Source: Eremophila alpestris peregrina
Taxonomy: Eukaryota > Chordata > Aves > Passeriformes > Alaudidae
Reading direction: 5' to 3'
NCBI GenBank assembly: GCA_009792885.1
Contig: WMCF01000007.1
Coordinates: 6,971,267 to 7,035,266 of the forward strand
DNA length: 64,000 nt
This document shows, in pieces, positions 26,101-40,000 of the stretch. The position numbers and the translations under genes are program-made. Within the stretch, counting starts at the first letter, position 1. Each line of letters begins with the position of its first letter. Under the pieces are notes generated by a model. It did not search any database. It was not told where the DNA came from and was given only the letters and a program-made list of their open reading frames with translations.

Positions 26101-27580
26101 TGCATGCACCACCTGTGGTGAAACACTGAGTGCTTCATAGAGGGCTGTGTTCCAACCAGGCAAGGGAATAGCTTTTCGATCTGAACTCCCCAGCACACAT
26201 ACCCCCTCTGTGCAGTCAATGAAATACAGGAAAAGACAAATTGTGCTGATCCACAGGTCTGCATTATCCTGTTCAGTCATGATGTGATACATAGAATTAG
26301 AAGCTAGAAAGTTACCTACACTATAGGCAAATGAGTCTTCCTAATGAAGTCTCAAAACATTTCAGAAAATAGTTCTTCACCTTTACAGCTTCTCTTTAAG
26401 AGAAAATACATCTACAGGATGCTGCTAACTGAAACTCATAAATATGAGCAGTACTAACCCAATCACATACTGTCCTTTCCCTTGTTTATATTCTAGGTTG
26501 AAAGCTTTTGCCTCAAGATCCGTGTCATTTTTACTGGCATGATTTAAAGGCTGACTCCTTTCCATGTAATGTTCTAGTTAAATTACTGGTATTTCACTAG
26601 AACCTAAAGAGCCCTATACACATCCCTTCATTACTATTCTCATGAGTCTTTTCTCCACCTGCCCTACTGACTTCAGCATTTAAAGTCTGCCAGTGTCTTC
26701 CCCTCAAGATGGAGCTGGCTGCTGATTCACTTTGACAGTGGTTCCATCCCCACTTGTCCATCACACCCTATGCTACACACAACCTCTCAAGAGCTCAAAA
26801 GTTCATGATACCATTTAAGCATTGTGCAATAATAGCCCAATTTGTTGTATGGTCCCAGCACCAGGGATCTGTCTCTGCATCAGATGCACACATCACAGTC
26901 TCCAGAAACTGGCACACAGTCAAGGAAATGCCTGATTCCATTCCCAGGTTCATAACATATAAAATCTGTGTTAAAAATTAACATTAATGTTAAAACAATT
27001 TTTTAAAAAAGAAAAGGAAAAGAAAAACCAAACCCAAAACAAAACAAAATATGTCTGTAGCTTTATGGGAGATGGGAAGATACAGAAGGCAAAAATATTT
27101 CTGAGCTTTAGGGATGAATGAAGGCTCCACAGAGCCTGTGTAGAGAATCTTACTGCACTTCAGGAAGAGAATGGAAACACCAAGGATCTGCCCTTCAGAC
27201 ATCAGCCTAGAGGGTGACTACATTGCTTTTCTCATGCCAAGAACAGACCACAATCCCAGCAGTAGCCAAAACCACATCATCAATCCAACCAGGATTATTC
27301 CCCAGCCTTTTTGTACAGAGATGCTTTGTGAAGGCATAGGACAGCACTATGCATCCAGATAAAATGAGTGCTCTGTCACCAATATCAAAGCAGGCATTTG
27401 AAAAAACAGCCTTCTACAGCTGCACCTTCTTCTTCCATTAGCAAGGGACTCACAGGAAATCTTAAAGAAACCCCAGCACCTCCAGGTTACTTTCACCTGA
27501 ATTGCATTCCCACACTGACATGCCCTTCCATGATCATATCACTGCTACCAAGATTTAAACATAATTTACTTCCAAGTTCA
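23140..27580. other. AT-rich sequence, nothing recognised
   Basis: Frames up to 95 codons occur on both strands but none shows a known motif, splice framing or start context beyond chance. Confidence 0.5.
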
Positions 27581-27589
27581 TCAACTCCA

Positions 27590-27828
27590 GCGAAGAGCAG
27601 AGTAAGGTACAAAAGCAGGTGTCAACCTGTTAGAAGTTGTAGTCACAGCAGTAAGTCTGATACAGACAAGTTCAGAATTAACACAGACAGTGTAAATTCG
27701 ATAGCCAGTCTTACAATATATCTACCTGTTGGGAAGAGCAGAACTAATAAAATGGTTGACTGCTGCTCAATCCAGCATCACATTGGAAGCCATAAATACT
27801 TTTTAGATGCTCTCTTAAAAATACACAT
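27590..27828. repeat. Diverged direct repeat, copy 2
   Basis: Partner of the copy at 22,875-23,130. It contains a short insertion of about 17 bases near 27,668 (TCAGAATTAACACAGAC) relative to copy 1. It lies inside a 211-codon plus-strand open frame (27,368-28,003) that has no other sign of being a gene. Confidence 0.8.
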
Positions 27829-30634
27829 CACTGGCACCAAGCCAGAGGAGTTCTGTCACATGCCTCAGGTGCAGGAGAGGAAACCAGAGGTGCCACCTGC
27901 AAGTATTCTTAACATCTCTTATCAGCACCCACACCCTGAGAAGCAGAGGGAGAAAAAAGACCAAGCACGTTCAGGTGAGAATGGTGGGATAGTTGCTAGG
28001 TAAAGCAAGGAAGGAAGGATGTTTCACACAGCAGAAGACTCTTCTCATTTTTATCCTTCTAGAGCGGTCACTGTCATTTGGTGGACAAAGACTCTATTTG
28101 CAGGAGTGGGTAGGGATAAGCTGGGTCTCACACTGCTACAAATCCTTGCGTTCTAATAGATGTCATGCCTCAGACTCATTTTGATCCCACAGGGTGCTTT
28201 TGTTGCTCATTGCCTTTACCATTTCAAGTCACAATGTGATCAGTGTTTATGTTTGTTGTCTTCCTGTGTGTAATCTGTCTCAGGACATAACCCAAGCATG
28301 ACACAGGAGTACAGCAAGTCTGAACTGATGTTGAAGCTTTCCAGACTGTTGCAGTAAATTGCATGAACACTGTTTCAAACAACATTTGAAAATATTAAGT
28401 GGTTGTGAATCTTGACTATTCCACACTCCTAGTGAAGGACAAGAAGGACAGTCCTTTACACACTCTGCCAGTCCCTGAGAAGACAACTGACCTATACATA
28501 AACATCCTCTTTTCTTTTTAATACCCCAGCACAGCAGAAGAGCATTTAAGAATTATTCAGTGGCCTGGCTTGCAGGACTCACTCCTTGTCTCATACCACA
28601 GAACTACAAATGTTACCTTTATGCTACAAACTTGCTCTATGTCACCATGACCATGTTCCCTAAATGCCATTACACTGGTAGGGGTGGGGAGGGGGCTGGG
28701 GAAGGAACCATAGCTCTTTTCTGTTTTCACTCTAATTTCAACCAGATGCATTTTTTGTTGTCCTTTTGCATCCTGTCCCCAGGTGAGGGGGCCTCTGCAC
28801 TCACTGGGGAACGACTGTTTGCCTTGCTCAGGATAGAGGGAATCTGTTTTTCTCCCTGTCTCCAGGGCAAAATGAGGTGCAACTCTATGCTGTGGATAAC
28901 CTACATCTCTGACAGAGATACACAGATTGACTGTTGCTATTGCAGGGCAGTGTGTTTTGTTGTTGTTTTTTTTTTTAAATTAGACTACTTCTGGCTCTCC
29001 ACTAGATATTGGCAGGGAGAGCATGTCCCATTCATGGGTCTGGCAGAGTTAGACATTTTGTACCTCCTAGAAAAGAAAGTTTTGGGTACCTCAGCAGTGA
29101 TGAAAACCTGAGCTAGATCTTGGCCATCTTCAACAAAGGCAAGAGCATCAATGGACATGACCAATGTTGAATTTTTCTCCTGGACCCCAATGTAACGAGA
29201 ATTGAGACCAGTTTTGATTCATCACGGGACTAAACACCTGAACAGGTCAGGGAGACTTTCACATCTAGTGCTCTGCTCCAATTACAAAAAATCCTCACAC
29301 ACACACCCCCACTAGGGATCCCACCCTCCAAACAGGCCAAAGAATAGTAAGGATACAGCTCAATACTCTGTTAAGAAATTCATTGTATAAATTACACCCC
29401 ATCTACTGCACATGTCAGAAATCCTTCCTGGATTATGCACTGAAACACCTTAGCCAGTCTCACAGATTTCACCTTTCAAGATCTAAACCACATCATGCCT
29501 TGTCACAAAATAGTTTCATGAGGCTGTGACAGCAAAAAGATTATTTTTATCTTTGCCAAATTGGCTGGGATTTCCAGAAGCAGTAGCCACCCCTTCAGCA
29601 AAATAAAGCTTAATTGGGAAAAAATATCTTGTGCTGCACCTGGACTATAAGAAAAGCACTGATATTCACAAACAGTGTGCTGTGGGGAAAACAGCCTGAA
29701 AACAGGTGATGCATACTGAAATGTTCCCTTTCCTTTTCTCTCAGAAAGATCAGCACTTTCAACTCCTGCTCACTTACCTATGTGACAGGACAAAAGCCAA
29801 CAGATGTTGCCAACACAAAGCCCTCAAAAATCATTAGTCAGGCTCCAAAACTCACAGCAGAATTTAAAAGAAATATAGGTGTGCTCTTCTTTTGTTCTGC
29901 CTTTCAAATTTTTAAACCTTTACAATCAGGTTCTATGCCTGTTCATATCCATGGGGGACAGGCATTCTAGTTTACATTGTATTTTTTCAGTGGAAGCTAA
30001 AAATTTTACATTATTCATTCCTTCAGATTACTGAAGCTTTAAAAAAAAAGTCAAGCAGCATTAGGACGGTGAATGCTGCCATCTCTGGCTGCTTCCATAC
30101 TGTTTTACATACTGTGTTACTTAGTTTCCATACTGTGTTACAGTTTATAAACCTTATTTGCCTTATGCCCAAAAGGAGGTGATGATTGCAAGCCTGTTTT
30201 GTCCTGCTTGTGCTGCTTTTAGAAAGTGTAAGACAAAAAGCTGGGCAAACCAGACTTACTAGATTTGTGATGGGCAAAATTTAAAAAAAAAAATTAAAAT
30301 ATATTGGTGATAGTCCTGATGAGGGCAAGGACTAGAAAGTTTGACATTTTCCTTTCATCTCTAACTGCCAATAATCTAATAAATACTGTCAACATTTGGA
30401 GGCTCCCTGAAAGAATAAACAAGTAGGACAGTCTGCGTCAGACCATCAAAAATGAACGGGAGTTAAGTGTACTTATTCACCTTTTATATTTGGCCCAGGA
30501 GAGGGGAAAAAAAGACTACAAGTGGATCCATTGTAACTTAGATTTTACACACTTAAAAGGAAGTGAGTAGACAAGGATAATAAATAGTTCAGAATCCCCT
30601 CCAGAGAAAAAAGCTTTTTCTGTTTTTACCTAGT

Positions 30635-30650
30635 TATATATATATATATA
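30635..30650. repeat. TA dinucleotide repeat
   Basis: About eight TA units. Simple repeat. Confidence 0.9.
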
Positions 30651-32674
30651 CCTATTCTATATGCAATGGTCTATAGGTCTCCTTTTCACCTCCAAAATTC
30701 CTAAGTCCACACAAAAGCTTTTTTAACAAGATATTCACTACATTAATAATAATTTGCTTCTTCTGAAAGAGCATCTGCATTCAGGACAAATTACATAGAA
30801 TCAGAAACTATGCAGGATAAGAGAAGAAAATCACTTGTAATAGCTCTTCAAATTCAAATGGGCAATGCAAACAATCACAGCAGGTATATGCTCCAGTTCT
30901 GTTCAGAAAAAAAAATGCTGAAAGAAACTATATGGCAATCCTGAGGGAGAAGAAATATAATTTACAAAGAGACAGGGTACAGTTTTATGGCCATGAGGAC
31001 AGCAGCACCCTGACACGGGTTCATTCTTCTTTTAAGTCCTACCAAGCCATATCTCCATCACAATTTTAAAGGACACCCATGTAGTCTCAGAGGAAATAGT
31101 AAGAAAAATATATAGCCCAAAAGGAAGCAACATATTATTGTGAGTTTGGGGGGGTTATGCTTGGTAAGGCCCTTCTCAGAAGAAATGCTGTGAAGGTGAG
31201 TACAACCTGCCCAACTAGTTACAACTACCTGATTATTTCCTACTAAATCACAAACAAAGTACAAAAAAGGAGAAAACACTTTTTTAAACACTGAATTAAA
31301 TAAGTAAATAAAAGACACAAGTTAGAAATTGCATTTAAATTAAACTTGATTATAGGCTAACAAAGAACAACCACAACAGTGCTACATATACATGAAATAG
31401 AAAATCTTTCCCCATGGATCCTGTGGCTTTCCTAATGAGATACAAACTCAGCCACATATAACAAGGGAAATAAGGCTCACTGGAGACAAGAAAAAGCGTG
31501 TCCCAGAGAAGGAAAAGTCTGCACATGAACACATAGCACAAAGCAGGTAACTTGCCACAAAAATTCTGTTGTGCTTAATTTATAGTCTATATTTTAGTCT
31601 GTATTTTCCATACAGTATCAGTGAATAAGGAAAGGAGTTTTCAGCTATATTTGCATCAAACATGCCAGCTATTTGTCAGGAAATGTCAAAAGCCATACGC
31701 TCAACTTACAGAATCAAATTTCCATTCCATAAAAAATGAAATTATAGTACAGAGAAATAGGTTGCTTTTTTAAGCACTGGAAGTAATGCAGTTTGATTTT
31801 TCACTCATTAGTGCCCTAGATTTACTAGGAGTTTTTTCTCATAGACTCATTTCTGCATGAGTGTTCTCTCCCATCTCTAGTAAGGTAGGAATTTATATTG
31901 CAAGCTTTCCCCTCGTCAGGGAAGTTACAGGTCTTTTCCCTACTTATCTAACAACAGTTTCGGAATTCATCAAATTTCCATCATTGCTGTGACTGTGCCT
32001 GTTAACAAAGGTACAAATCTGGCCAGTTAAAAAAATACTGATAAAGAAACAGACTAAGAGACAGAGAAACAAAAATGTTTATATGCATATAAAAATTTTC
32101 CTTAGTACAACAGGATAAAACACAGAGCACTTAGTAGAAAAGAATAACAGAATTTGAAGAAGTAAGCACGGGATGACAAGCAGAAACCAGAGGGTCTGAG
32201 TTCAAATAAACACCATAGAGAGTTGGCACCTGCATGAAGCCACTGTACATTTCTAGTTACTTTCTCATTTCTCTTTTGCATTCCCTCAGTGTCCAGCAGA
32301 AAGGGATTTTGGTGAGGGCTCACTGACAAACTGTAGAGCAGGATCTCAGTGTCTCAGAGAAGCAGATATTGAGGGCCTGGCCAGCTAGAAAAACTAAACT
32401 ACAAAACTTTACAGAGTGACAGCAGAGGAAAGTGAGGTAGTGGTCAGGCAAAGCAGAAGAAGCTGAGAAGCCAGAACCAATACACATTTTCTATTCCAGG
32501 GATGCTGAGGATTGGGGGATCTGAGCTGGGGCTCCATCTTGCCCTGACAGGCTGAGAAACCCTTCCTATTTCCCAAATACTTGAAGTACTGAACCATAAC
32601 CTGAGTGGGAGAAATGCAATTTTGAGACTATCTATTTACCTGTGCTAAAAACCTAACACTAACACTTCTGGTTT

Positions 32675-32696
32675 AAAAAAAAAAAAAAAAAAAAAA
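32675..32696. repeat. Poly-A tract
   Basis: Twenty-two consecutive A. No retrocopy body was recognised upstream and no target-site duplication was noticed, so it is called a simple tract. Confidence 0.9.
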
Positions 32697-34949
32697 GGTA
32701 ATTTCTGGTCACATTTAAAATTTGGAAGTTATAATAAAACCATTTTCAGCATGCAGTAATAAAATGCTAAGAATCAAATTAGCTTTTTATTTACATCTGT
32801 CACGCCACTGTGGTATGCACCATCATGTCCTGGGGATGCTTCAACACTGGCACAACTGCTGCTGAACATTATGACAAACCACCACAACCTTCCAGAGTAT
32901 GTACTTTGTCCCACTGAGGAAAAATTAAAATATAGTTGCTCTGGTTCTAACTCACATCAGATTTCACTCCTTCTGTAAATGAGTAAACAAAACTATATCG
33001 ATCTTGGCTGCTACATCAGTCAAGAGCTTTGATATTTCACAGGGGGCCCACACTTATAAACAGAAGAGGAAAAAACCCATATAATCTGTCAATCTGGCTA
33101 TCAAGAGAGCTAATTTAAGTTTCACTAGTTTGGGGAGGTATTTTAATATTCCTAGCATAACTAAACATGATGGAAGAAAACTCCAAAGCACCCGAGTTTG
33201 GGTCCAGGCTCTTATGACACTAGACTATGGCCATAGATGCTCAATCTCAGCTCTTCACTTCCATCAGTCCTGAGTTTCTATTACATTTTTGTAATGATCT
33301 CCTTCCCACTTGAATGATGAAAGTGCACATTTTGGAAATGACACCTCAGCCAATCTGCCCCCTCTGCATGAAAGACGGCAAATGATTTCACTCTTCAGGC
33401 ATTCAAAATAAAATGCACATGCGGCAAATTCCAAGCTGGCAGGAAAATCCAGTCATTAAAAAAGTGATTTGTTTTCTAGAATTGCAAACACAAAGGCTCC
33501 ATTTATTTCCAGTGCCATAAAGAAAATGAACTGTTATATTTTTTTAAACAACCACAGCCTGGACATATTGGAAATGTTTTAATTTCAAAAATACTAACTG
33601 GCAAATTAGAGTCTAAATAGCTTTCCTAAAGTGGTACCATTTTAGATACAGTTTTCAGATTGATTTCATCACTCTGCCCTGCAGTAAAAGATTTTATCAT
33701 CTTCAGCATGAACTGTAATGATGCCTATTTTGCTGGTGTCATTAAATTTAAGAAGAAACCTAAGATACGTGAATTTTAAACAAAATTATACTCCTTAACA
33801 AGAAAACAGATCATATGTTATGGTAGCCTGAAAAAAAATCTACATTTCTAATAAAATATTTATTGTCTCTGTCATTCTATCTTTCCTACTTTCTCTTCAT
33901 AAAACAGAAGAAAGGAAACAACAGCAAATTAAGAAAATAGCAAACATAATTGATATAGCCCCATCCTAAGAAAGCTTGCAACCATGATCAACTTTACACT
34001 AAATGAGCTGCTTAATTAGACTCACCGGGACTATTGCCTATACAAAATGTAAGCACATGCATAATTCTTTCCAGATCATGATTATGTAAGGGTCACCTGT
34101 AATAAAAATAAAACTACGTCCTTTTTTTTCCCCCAAACTTCTTAACCTGCATTTATTTTTGTGGCTATAGTAACATCTGGTGGACAAACAGCAAAGTGCA
34201 CATATAGCATATGATAAAAATATATGTGTTTTAAAATATAAAGTGCTTTAATCGCTCTTGCTTTTTTGAAGTTAAAAAGGAAAAAAACAATACAAAAATC
34301 CATTTTAGATAATCCATCTTAGATAATTCTTAATAACTTTTAAGTTATTAATCTCTTATAAATGTTTTTATTCTTACCTTTTCCTACCTCATTTGACCTA
34401 TCAGGTAGGTGCTCGTGTACTATGAAGTGCTAGTCAGTCTATCAGTGAACACAGGCCCACTTTGACAAAAATTTACAAATACTCTATAAATACTAAGGTT
34501 GCCCAGAAAAGCAGTCAAAAATTAGAACCTATCATAAATAAGCTTGAAAAGTTACAGTTAAGAGAAGAAAACTAACTCCTGCAGGTTTTGTCTCAACAGA
34601 ATCAAAGCCCAAAAAGAACTAAGATCCCCAAAATAACTGAAAATAACTGAAGAGCAAGTCAGCATGCTAGGGTGGCTGACAGACATTCTTTTCTTCTTCA
34701 CTCATCTCCTCTATGCTTTGTTCTGACTCTGATGTAATTGCTCTCTCCTCTTTCGTATTCGTTTCACTAAAATATCTGCCTGGCACGAATATCTGCTTAG
34801 AACCAGCACAAAAAGTATTTAATGGTAAGAGTAAAATACAGCTGTGACTGTATTTGCTAAAATTGCTCTCTGCTGAAGTTGGCTTGAAGTGAATCCCAAA
34901 AGGCTGGAGACATGAATATATTGGCTAAAATGACAAGTTACTCCCCCAA

Positions 34950-35345
34950 GTGAAAGAGGAGCCAACAAGGAAAGGTGCTATGCTGGACCTTGTTCTCACC
35001 AGCAAGGAGGGGCTGCTGGGGAATGTGAAATACAAGGGCAGCTTTGGCTGCAGTGACCATGAAATGGTGGAGTGAAGATCCTTAGGGCAGCCAGGAGAGT
35101 GAACAACAGGCTGGCTTTCCCAGGCTTCAGGGAAGAGGATTTGCATCTCTTCATGGATCTGCTTGGGAGAGTACCAGGGGATAAAGCCCCAGAAGGAAGA
35201 GGCACCCAAGAAAGATGGTTAATAGTCAAGGATCACCTCCTCTCAGCTTAGGAGCAATGCATCCCAACAAAGAGGAAGTTGTGCAAAAATGTCAGGATGC
35301 CTGCATGGATAAGCAGCTCCTGGACAAACTGAAATATAAAAGAGA
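34950..35345 (+). mobile_element. CR1 LINE fragment from the protein-coding region (broken)
   Basis: Translation in pieces gives the C-terminal part of the CR1 second reading frame's endonuclease: LDLVLTSKEGLLGNV, then GCSDHEMVE with the SDH motif. After a frame break comes a segment similar to the linker before the reverse transcriptase (DLLGRVPG-like, then CIPTKR-like). Stops and frameshifts show it is dead. Plus orientation, about 400 bp, truncated at both ends. Confidence 0.75.
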
Positions 35346-35349
35346 ACCC

Positions 35350-36610
35350 TGAAGAGGGTAGGTATTTCCTACTTACTAGCAGGAAAGTAACATCTCCAAC
35401 ACAAAAGCACACACAAAAAGTATTCTGAATCTACATGGACCAGCAGCTTGATTCAGGTATTGCTTTTGCTGACAAACTCAATACCCCCAAAACTCCAAAA
35501 TGGGGGACTTGCCAAAACCTCCTTGAAGTTTATTACTGTTGTTTTCATTTTACATGGCAAGTGTAACTACTCCAGCTTCACAAATAACAATATGAGGTAG
35601 CGTCATCTTAGGCATGCAGAGAGAAATTCAAAGCATTTGGGGGAGGAGAGGCAGGGTTCTGGATCCAGCCAAAGTATCTGTGAAAGACACCTGCAGTCAT
35701 CCACCAACTCCAGGGTCATTCGTTGGGACATTGTATACATCAAGCTTTATCAACTGGTCATGCTTTCAGTGACTTTAAAAGCCTTGACATAAACACGTAT
35801 GAGACTCTCATTTCTTACTTATAGAAAATACCTCTTAGGTGCTGAAAACTTGCAAGCATAGATAGGAAATGAACTTGGAAATCAAAAAGAAGCAATCCAA
35901 TGCAAGCATCTCTGTACCTGTAAATAAGACATGTACAACAAACCCTGATAGGGACAGTATTTAAACAGGTAATATAATCAACTTTTGGGGCACAAAGCCC
36001 CCCCTCTCATGTGTGTGAAGTAGGAAAAACACTCTTGAAGAATAAACACGAATTAGTACTGTAATTGGGATTCTAAACACACATGTGCTAGTAAGACTGT
36101 TCCCCAAGCAGAGAGTGTTGATTCCTGTCTAGAAGGTGCTAGGTTAATATGAGAAAAAGGTTATTATATGGCAAGTGGGAAGTCTGGAGCAAATTTTACT
36201 CTGTGAAATACCAAGTGGGGATGGGGAAAAAATCGTCATACCTCATATAACCCCTAGCACAGTACACTTGGCTGACCTGTGAGCTGCATTTCCCCAGCCG
36301 CTCTTCATAGGCGTCTCTGGAAGCTTTGACTCTTTCACCGGCACATCCAGGAGTCCAGCTCCCGTGTAACCCTGCCACAGGCAAGGTCTGCTGCCCTTGT
36401 CCTTGCTGCCCTCACATCCCTGGGCTCTGCTGATGTCCATGACACGTGTTTTACAATACACGGCTGGAGAAGCTTGGGGTTCTTTCAATCCGTAGCGCTC
36501 TTTGCCTGCAGTCCAGCAAAGCACAGGCACTACACGCCTGGAGCCAAGCAGACTTAGAAGGGAAAGGCGCACAGCAACAGGCTGCGTAAATGTAATTTTA
36601 AGCCCTTCTC
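35350..36610. other. Upstream flank of FRG1, nothing recognised
   Basis: Ordinary AT-rich sequence rising in GC toward the CpG island. The long minus-strand frame at 36,243-36,860 overlaps the island and is not supported as a gene, though a divergent non-coding transcript from the island is possible. Confidence 0.5.
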
Positions 36611-36619
36611 GTTTTATTT

Positions 36620-37020
36620 TCCCGCTCAAATGCCGTGTACAGCACCCTCCACGTGCGGTGACGGAAGCACGGTGCAGCCGCTCCCCGCCCACAGCCGGGC
36701 GGAGGAGGGGCCGCGGCTTCAGGGGCTTCCGCCCGGCCGGGGGCGGAGCCGGCGAGCGCGACATGGCGGAGTATTCCTGCGTCAAATCCACCAAGCTCGT
36801 CCTCAAAGGCTCGAAAGAGAAGAGGTGAGGAGCAGGCTGCCCGCCGCGCCGCCCCCGCACCCGCGGCGGGGCTGGTGTAGGAGGCTGGGCAGGGATGAGG
36901 CCGGGCCGGCCCTTCCCTTGGGCTGGGGCTGGGGCCGGGGCCGGGCTGGGCTGGCGCTGGCAACCGCTGGCCCCCGGCCCCGGTCAGTGACCCGCTCCCG
37001 CAGGGCCCGGGCGGAATAAG
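36620..37020 (+). promoter_or_regulatory. FRG1: CpG island / promoter and first exon of FRG1
   Basis: A sharp rise in GC and CpG content over an AT-rich background, covering the FRG1 start codon, exon 1 and the start of intron 1. This is the usual form of a vertebrate housekeeping promoter. Intron 1 just downstream carries short GGGCTGGGGCC-like tandem runs (about 36,918-36,960). No TATA box is evident. The transcription start cannot be placed from sequence alone; it must lie upstream of the ATG at 36,763. Long open frames on both strands here are a by-product of high GC. Confidence 0.8.
36763..36824 (+). CDS. FRG1: FRG1 coding exon 1
   Basis: ATG to the AG|GTGAGG donor; 62 nt, 20 codons plus two bases. 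The split codon AG|C gives serine at the join with exon 2. Confidence 0.95.
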
Positions 37021-40000
37021 GGCTGTGTTACAAGTACACAGCTGAGTCGGCGGCTCGCTCTCACTGGTTCGCATCTCCCCTTGCAGCAAGAAGAAGCACA
37101 AGGAAAAGAAAAGGAAAAGGGAAGAGGATGCGGCAGAGCAGCTCGATATTGTTGGTGAGCTGCTTTCCGGGAGTTACGTGACAGTGTGGAAACAGAAGGG
37201 GATGTGGCAGAAGCTAAAGAGGGCGTTTATAGGGCTTTGTAAAGCAAGTGTAACCTCTGTAGAGATATATAACTATTTCTTACAACACGTTAGTTGTATC
37301 TTGGGCTCTTCCTAGATTTCAGATGGAACTTGTGACACCAGTGGGATGGATTCAGATTTTTATAAGTAATAAAAAAAGTGTTAGTATCTTAATGAGGTAG
37401 GAAATGTTTGTAAGACAGTATACATGGAGAAAATTTTACTGTTAAAAAAAGAATTATGACTTTTGCATAAGTTGTGCACATGGGGAGGGCTACCTTTGAC
37501 TTTGGTCAAATTCTGTAGGAATTGAATGTTCAAACCCAGGTTGGTTTGAATAACTGAGGTCTAAGGATTATCACTCACATATTTAACAGCAAGATGAAAT
37601 AGTACCTCTGTTTCTCTTGTGCTGGAGAATCTAATAAATGGATATGACCCCAAAACTGCAGGACACAGATCCAGAAGGAAAAAATATTTTCTTTGTTAGT
37701 TTTATCTTTGCTGCATCAGCTTGGTGTTCAAGTGACACTAACACAAAGAAGGGAGCACAGGAGCTTGTAAGTAGGGATGACAAAGAGCAGGACTTCCTGA
37801 AGCAGCAGCACCACCACCATTAAATTGGCCCTGGACTGTATGCACAAAGATTGTGAGATAGCTATAGCAATTTTGTCTTTTGAATTTAAAATTTCAGAGA
37901 AGACATGGAAATATAATTTCTTGAGCTACTGTAATAAAAAGCTGTGATTACTCTGGTAATAAACTGTCATGGTTTTGTATTACAGGAAACTGGTGGGCTG
38001 TCAGTAATTTTGGTGAAATTACAGGAACTATAGCTATAGAAATGGATAAAGGAGCTTACATCCATGCCCTCGACAACGGCTTGTTTACACTTGGAGCACC
38101 ACATAAAGGTTTGTTCCAGGATATTTGAAAATAATAGAGTTTTAATAATGAAGTGCCTAAAAGCATAGAACTAGCATCACTTCAAGGCAAGCAGCTAAAA
38201 CCAGTTTACTACAAAAAATGCAATAATTCTAGCTGAAGCATGCAGATGATTTAAACCTTATGACTACCAATCAGTTTCACTCATCTGGTTTCACACTGGC
38301 TTATGTGTGCAATAAATTGAACTGCACTGGAGATGATTACCTGTTAAAGGCCATACCACTTGTTGGATATAAAGCAGTATAATTTTTATTAAAACCTATA
38401 AAATGTTTATGGTGTCACCTGAAGAGTGAAATTCAAGGTAGATGAGTTTCAGTGCTTGTTGCTGCATCCTTCTCTTAACACACTTGTTTTGTCATTGCAC
38501 AAGAAGACTATGAAAGTGCTGGGACAATCAGCTGCTTCTTTGAATTTGAGAGCCATTACTCTGACATGGACAGTTCCAGAACCCTGACAGTGTGTGTGTT
38601 TCATCTCCAGAGTGAGATCAGAGCAACAATGGCCATATTCTCTTGGTTTGGTTTGAAGGGATGGAGAAGCTAGTAGCTTTTAGGATACTGAGTTGAGTTA
38701 GCATAGCTGAACCATAATGAATTTTGTTACAAAAGAAGTAACTTTACAAGAAGATTAAGGTTTTCTAAGCTACCCGGAGAATTAAAAAACATTCGCAATT
38801 ATAAATTTCTTTAATTGATGATCATCTTTATTTTGTGTCTTGTTTTAAGCACTACAAATATGTGAACATAAATGAGCATCTGCATTGCTTTTTTAAAGTA
38901 AATGCTCAAAAATTAATTTTTAATGAAATAAATATTTCCCATAGTATTTAGAAATGCTCAATGGTTAATTCTTTTTGATACTGCAGTATTAATAGGCTAA
39001 TATATTTAATGGTTATACTCCATACTTAAGTAATGGAAAATTAATTCCTCAGGTGATGAAGGCCCTAGTCCTCCAGAGCAGTTCACAGCAGTCAAGTTGT
39101 CTGATACAAGGTAATTACTGTACTCTTTCAAGTTTTGATACTTGTTATCTTTGGATTTTGTAAGAGGGCATTTTAATACTCTTTTGAAATACATTGTCTA
39201 CTACTAAAAGGATCTGTGATGTGTTGGATATTGTGAATTGCATTAAATAAAAACACTCTATTTTCCTACCTTTTCTTATTGAGGATTGCTCTCAAGTCTG
39301 GTTATGGCAAATACCTTGGTATAAATTCAGACGGGCTTGTTGTTGGACGTTCTGACGCAATAGGATCAAGAGAGCAGTGGGAACCTGTCTTCCAAGATGT
39401 AAGCTGTTTGGAATAGTTCATTTGATGTTGCTAGTGTTTGTGTTTTGAGTTAGTCTATGCAGATGGGTTTTGTCTATGCAGTAAAAGCCTTTTGCAATCT
39501 CTTTCATATTGTAACTTATGATTTTCCAACTGCAATGCATTTACTGTAATTGAAAGGTTTAAAGTACTTCAGTAGCTGCATTCTGGCAGCTAAAGGCATC
39601 TTAAAAATGAAGGAGCCAGCAAGTCTGCTGGCTAGCTACTGGAAGTATCCATGCACAAAAGAATTAAACCCGTTTATAGAGACTTTTGGGTTATTGTAGA
39701 GGATAAATGTTAAATCAAGGATTATTTGCAATGTGTGATATTGTTTCTGCAGAGGAAGATGGCATTACTAGCAGCAAACAGCCGTTTTATTAGATGTAAT
39801 GAAGAAGGGGACATAGAAGCCAAAAGCAAAACTGCAGGGGAAGAAGAAATGATAAAGGTAATCTATAACTTGTACAATTAATACAGGATTGGCAGGAATA
39901 CTCAAAAAGGCAGATGTCTGTGTTCTGATTTTCTGTTAATACAGTTAAAATTGCTTCCTATAAGCTCTCAGGTGATCTGGCCACAAGGAAGGTAAATGAG

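Larger units (their letters stand above)
27840..34940. other. AT-rich sequence, nothing firmly recognised
   Basis: It holds a TA repeat, a poly-A tract and a 183-codon plus-strand frame (28,560-29,111) with no recognised domain. One minus-strand splice-framed stretch at 29,778-29,822 is discussed under findings. Confidence 0.5.

Noticed and set aside
28560..29111. 183-codon plus-strand frame
   Set aside because: No recognised motif, a poly-T run read as phenylalanines, and no splice or promoter context.
36243..36860. 205-codon minus-strand frame over the FRG1 promoter
   Set aside because: It overlaps the CpG island and exon 1 of FRG1 on the other strand and shows no domain. Treated as compositional.
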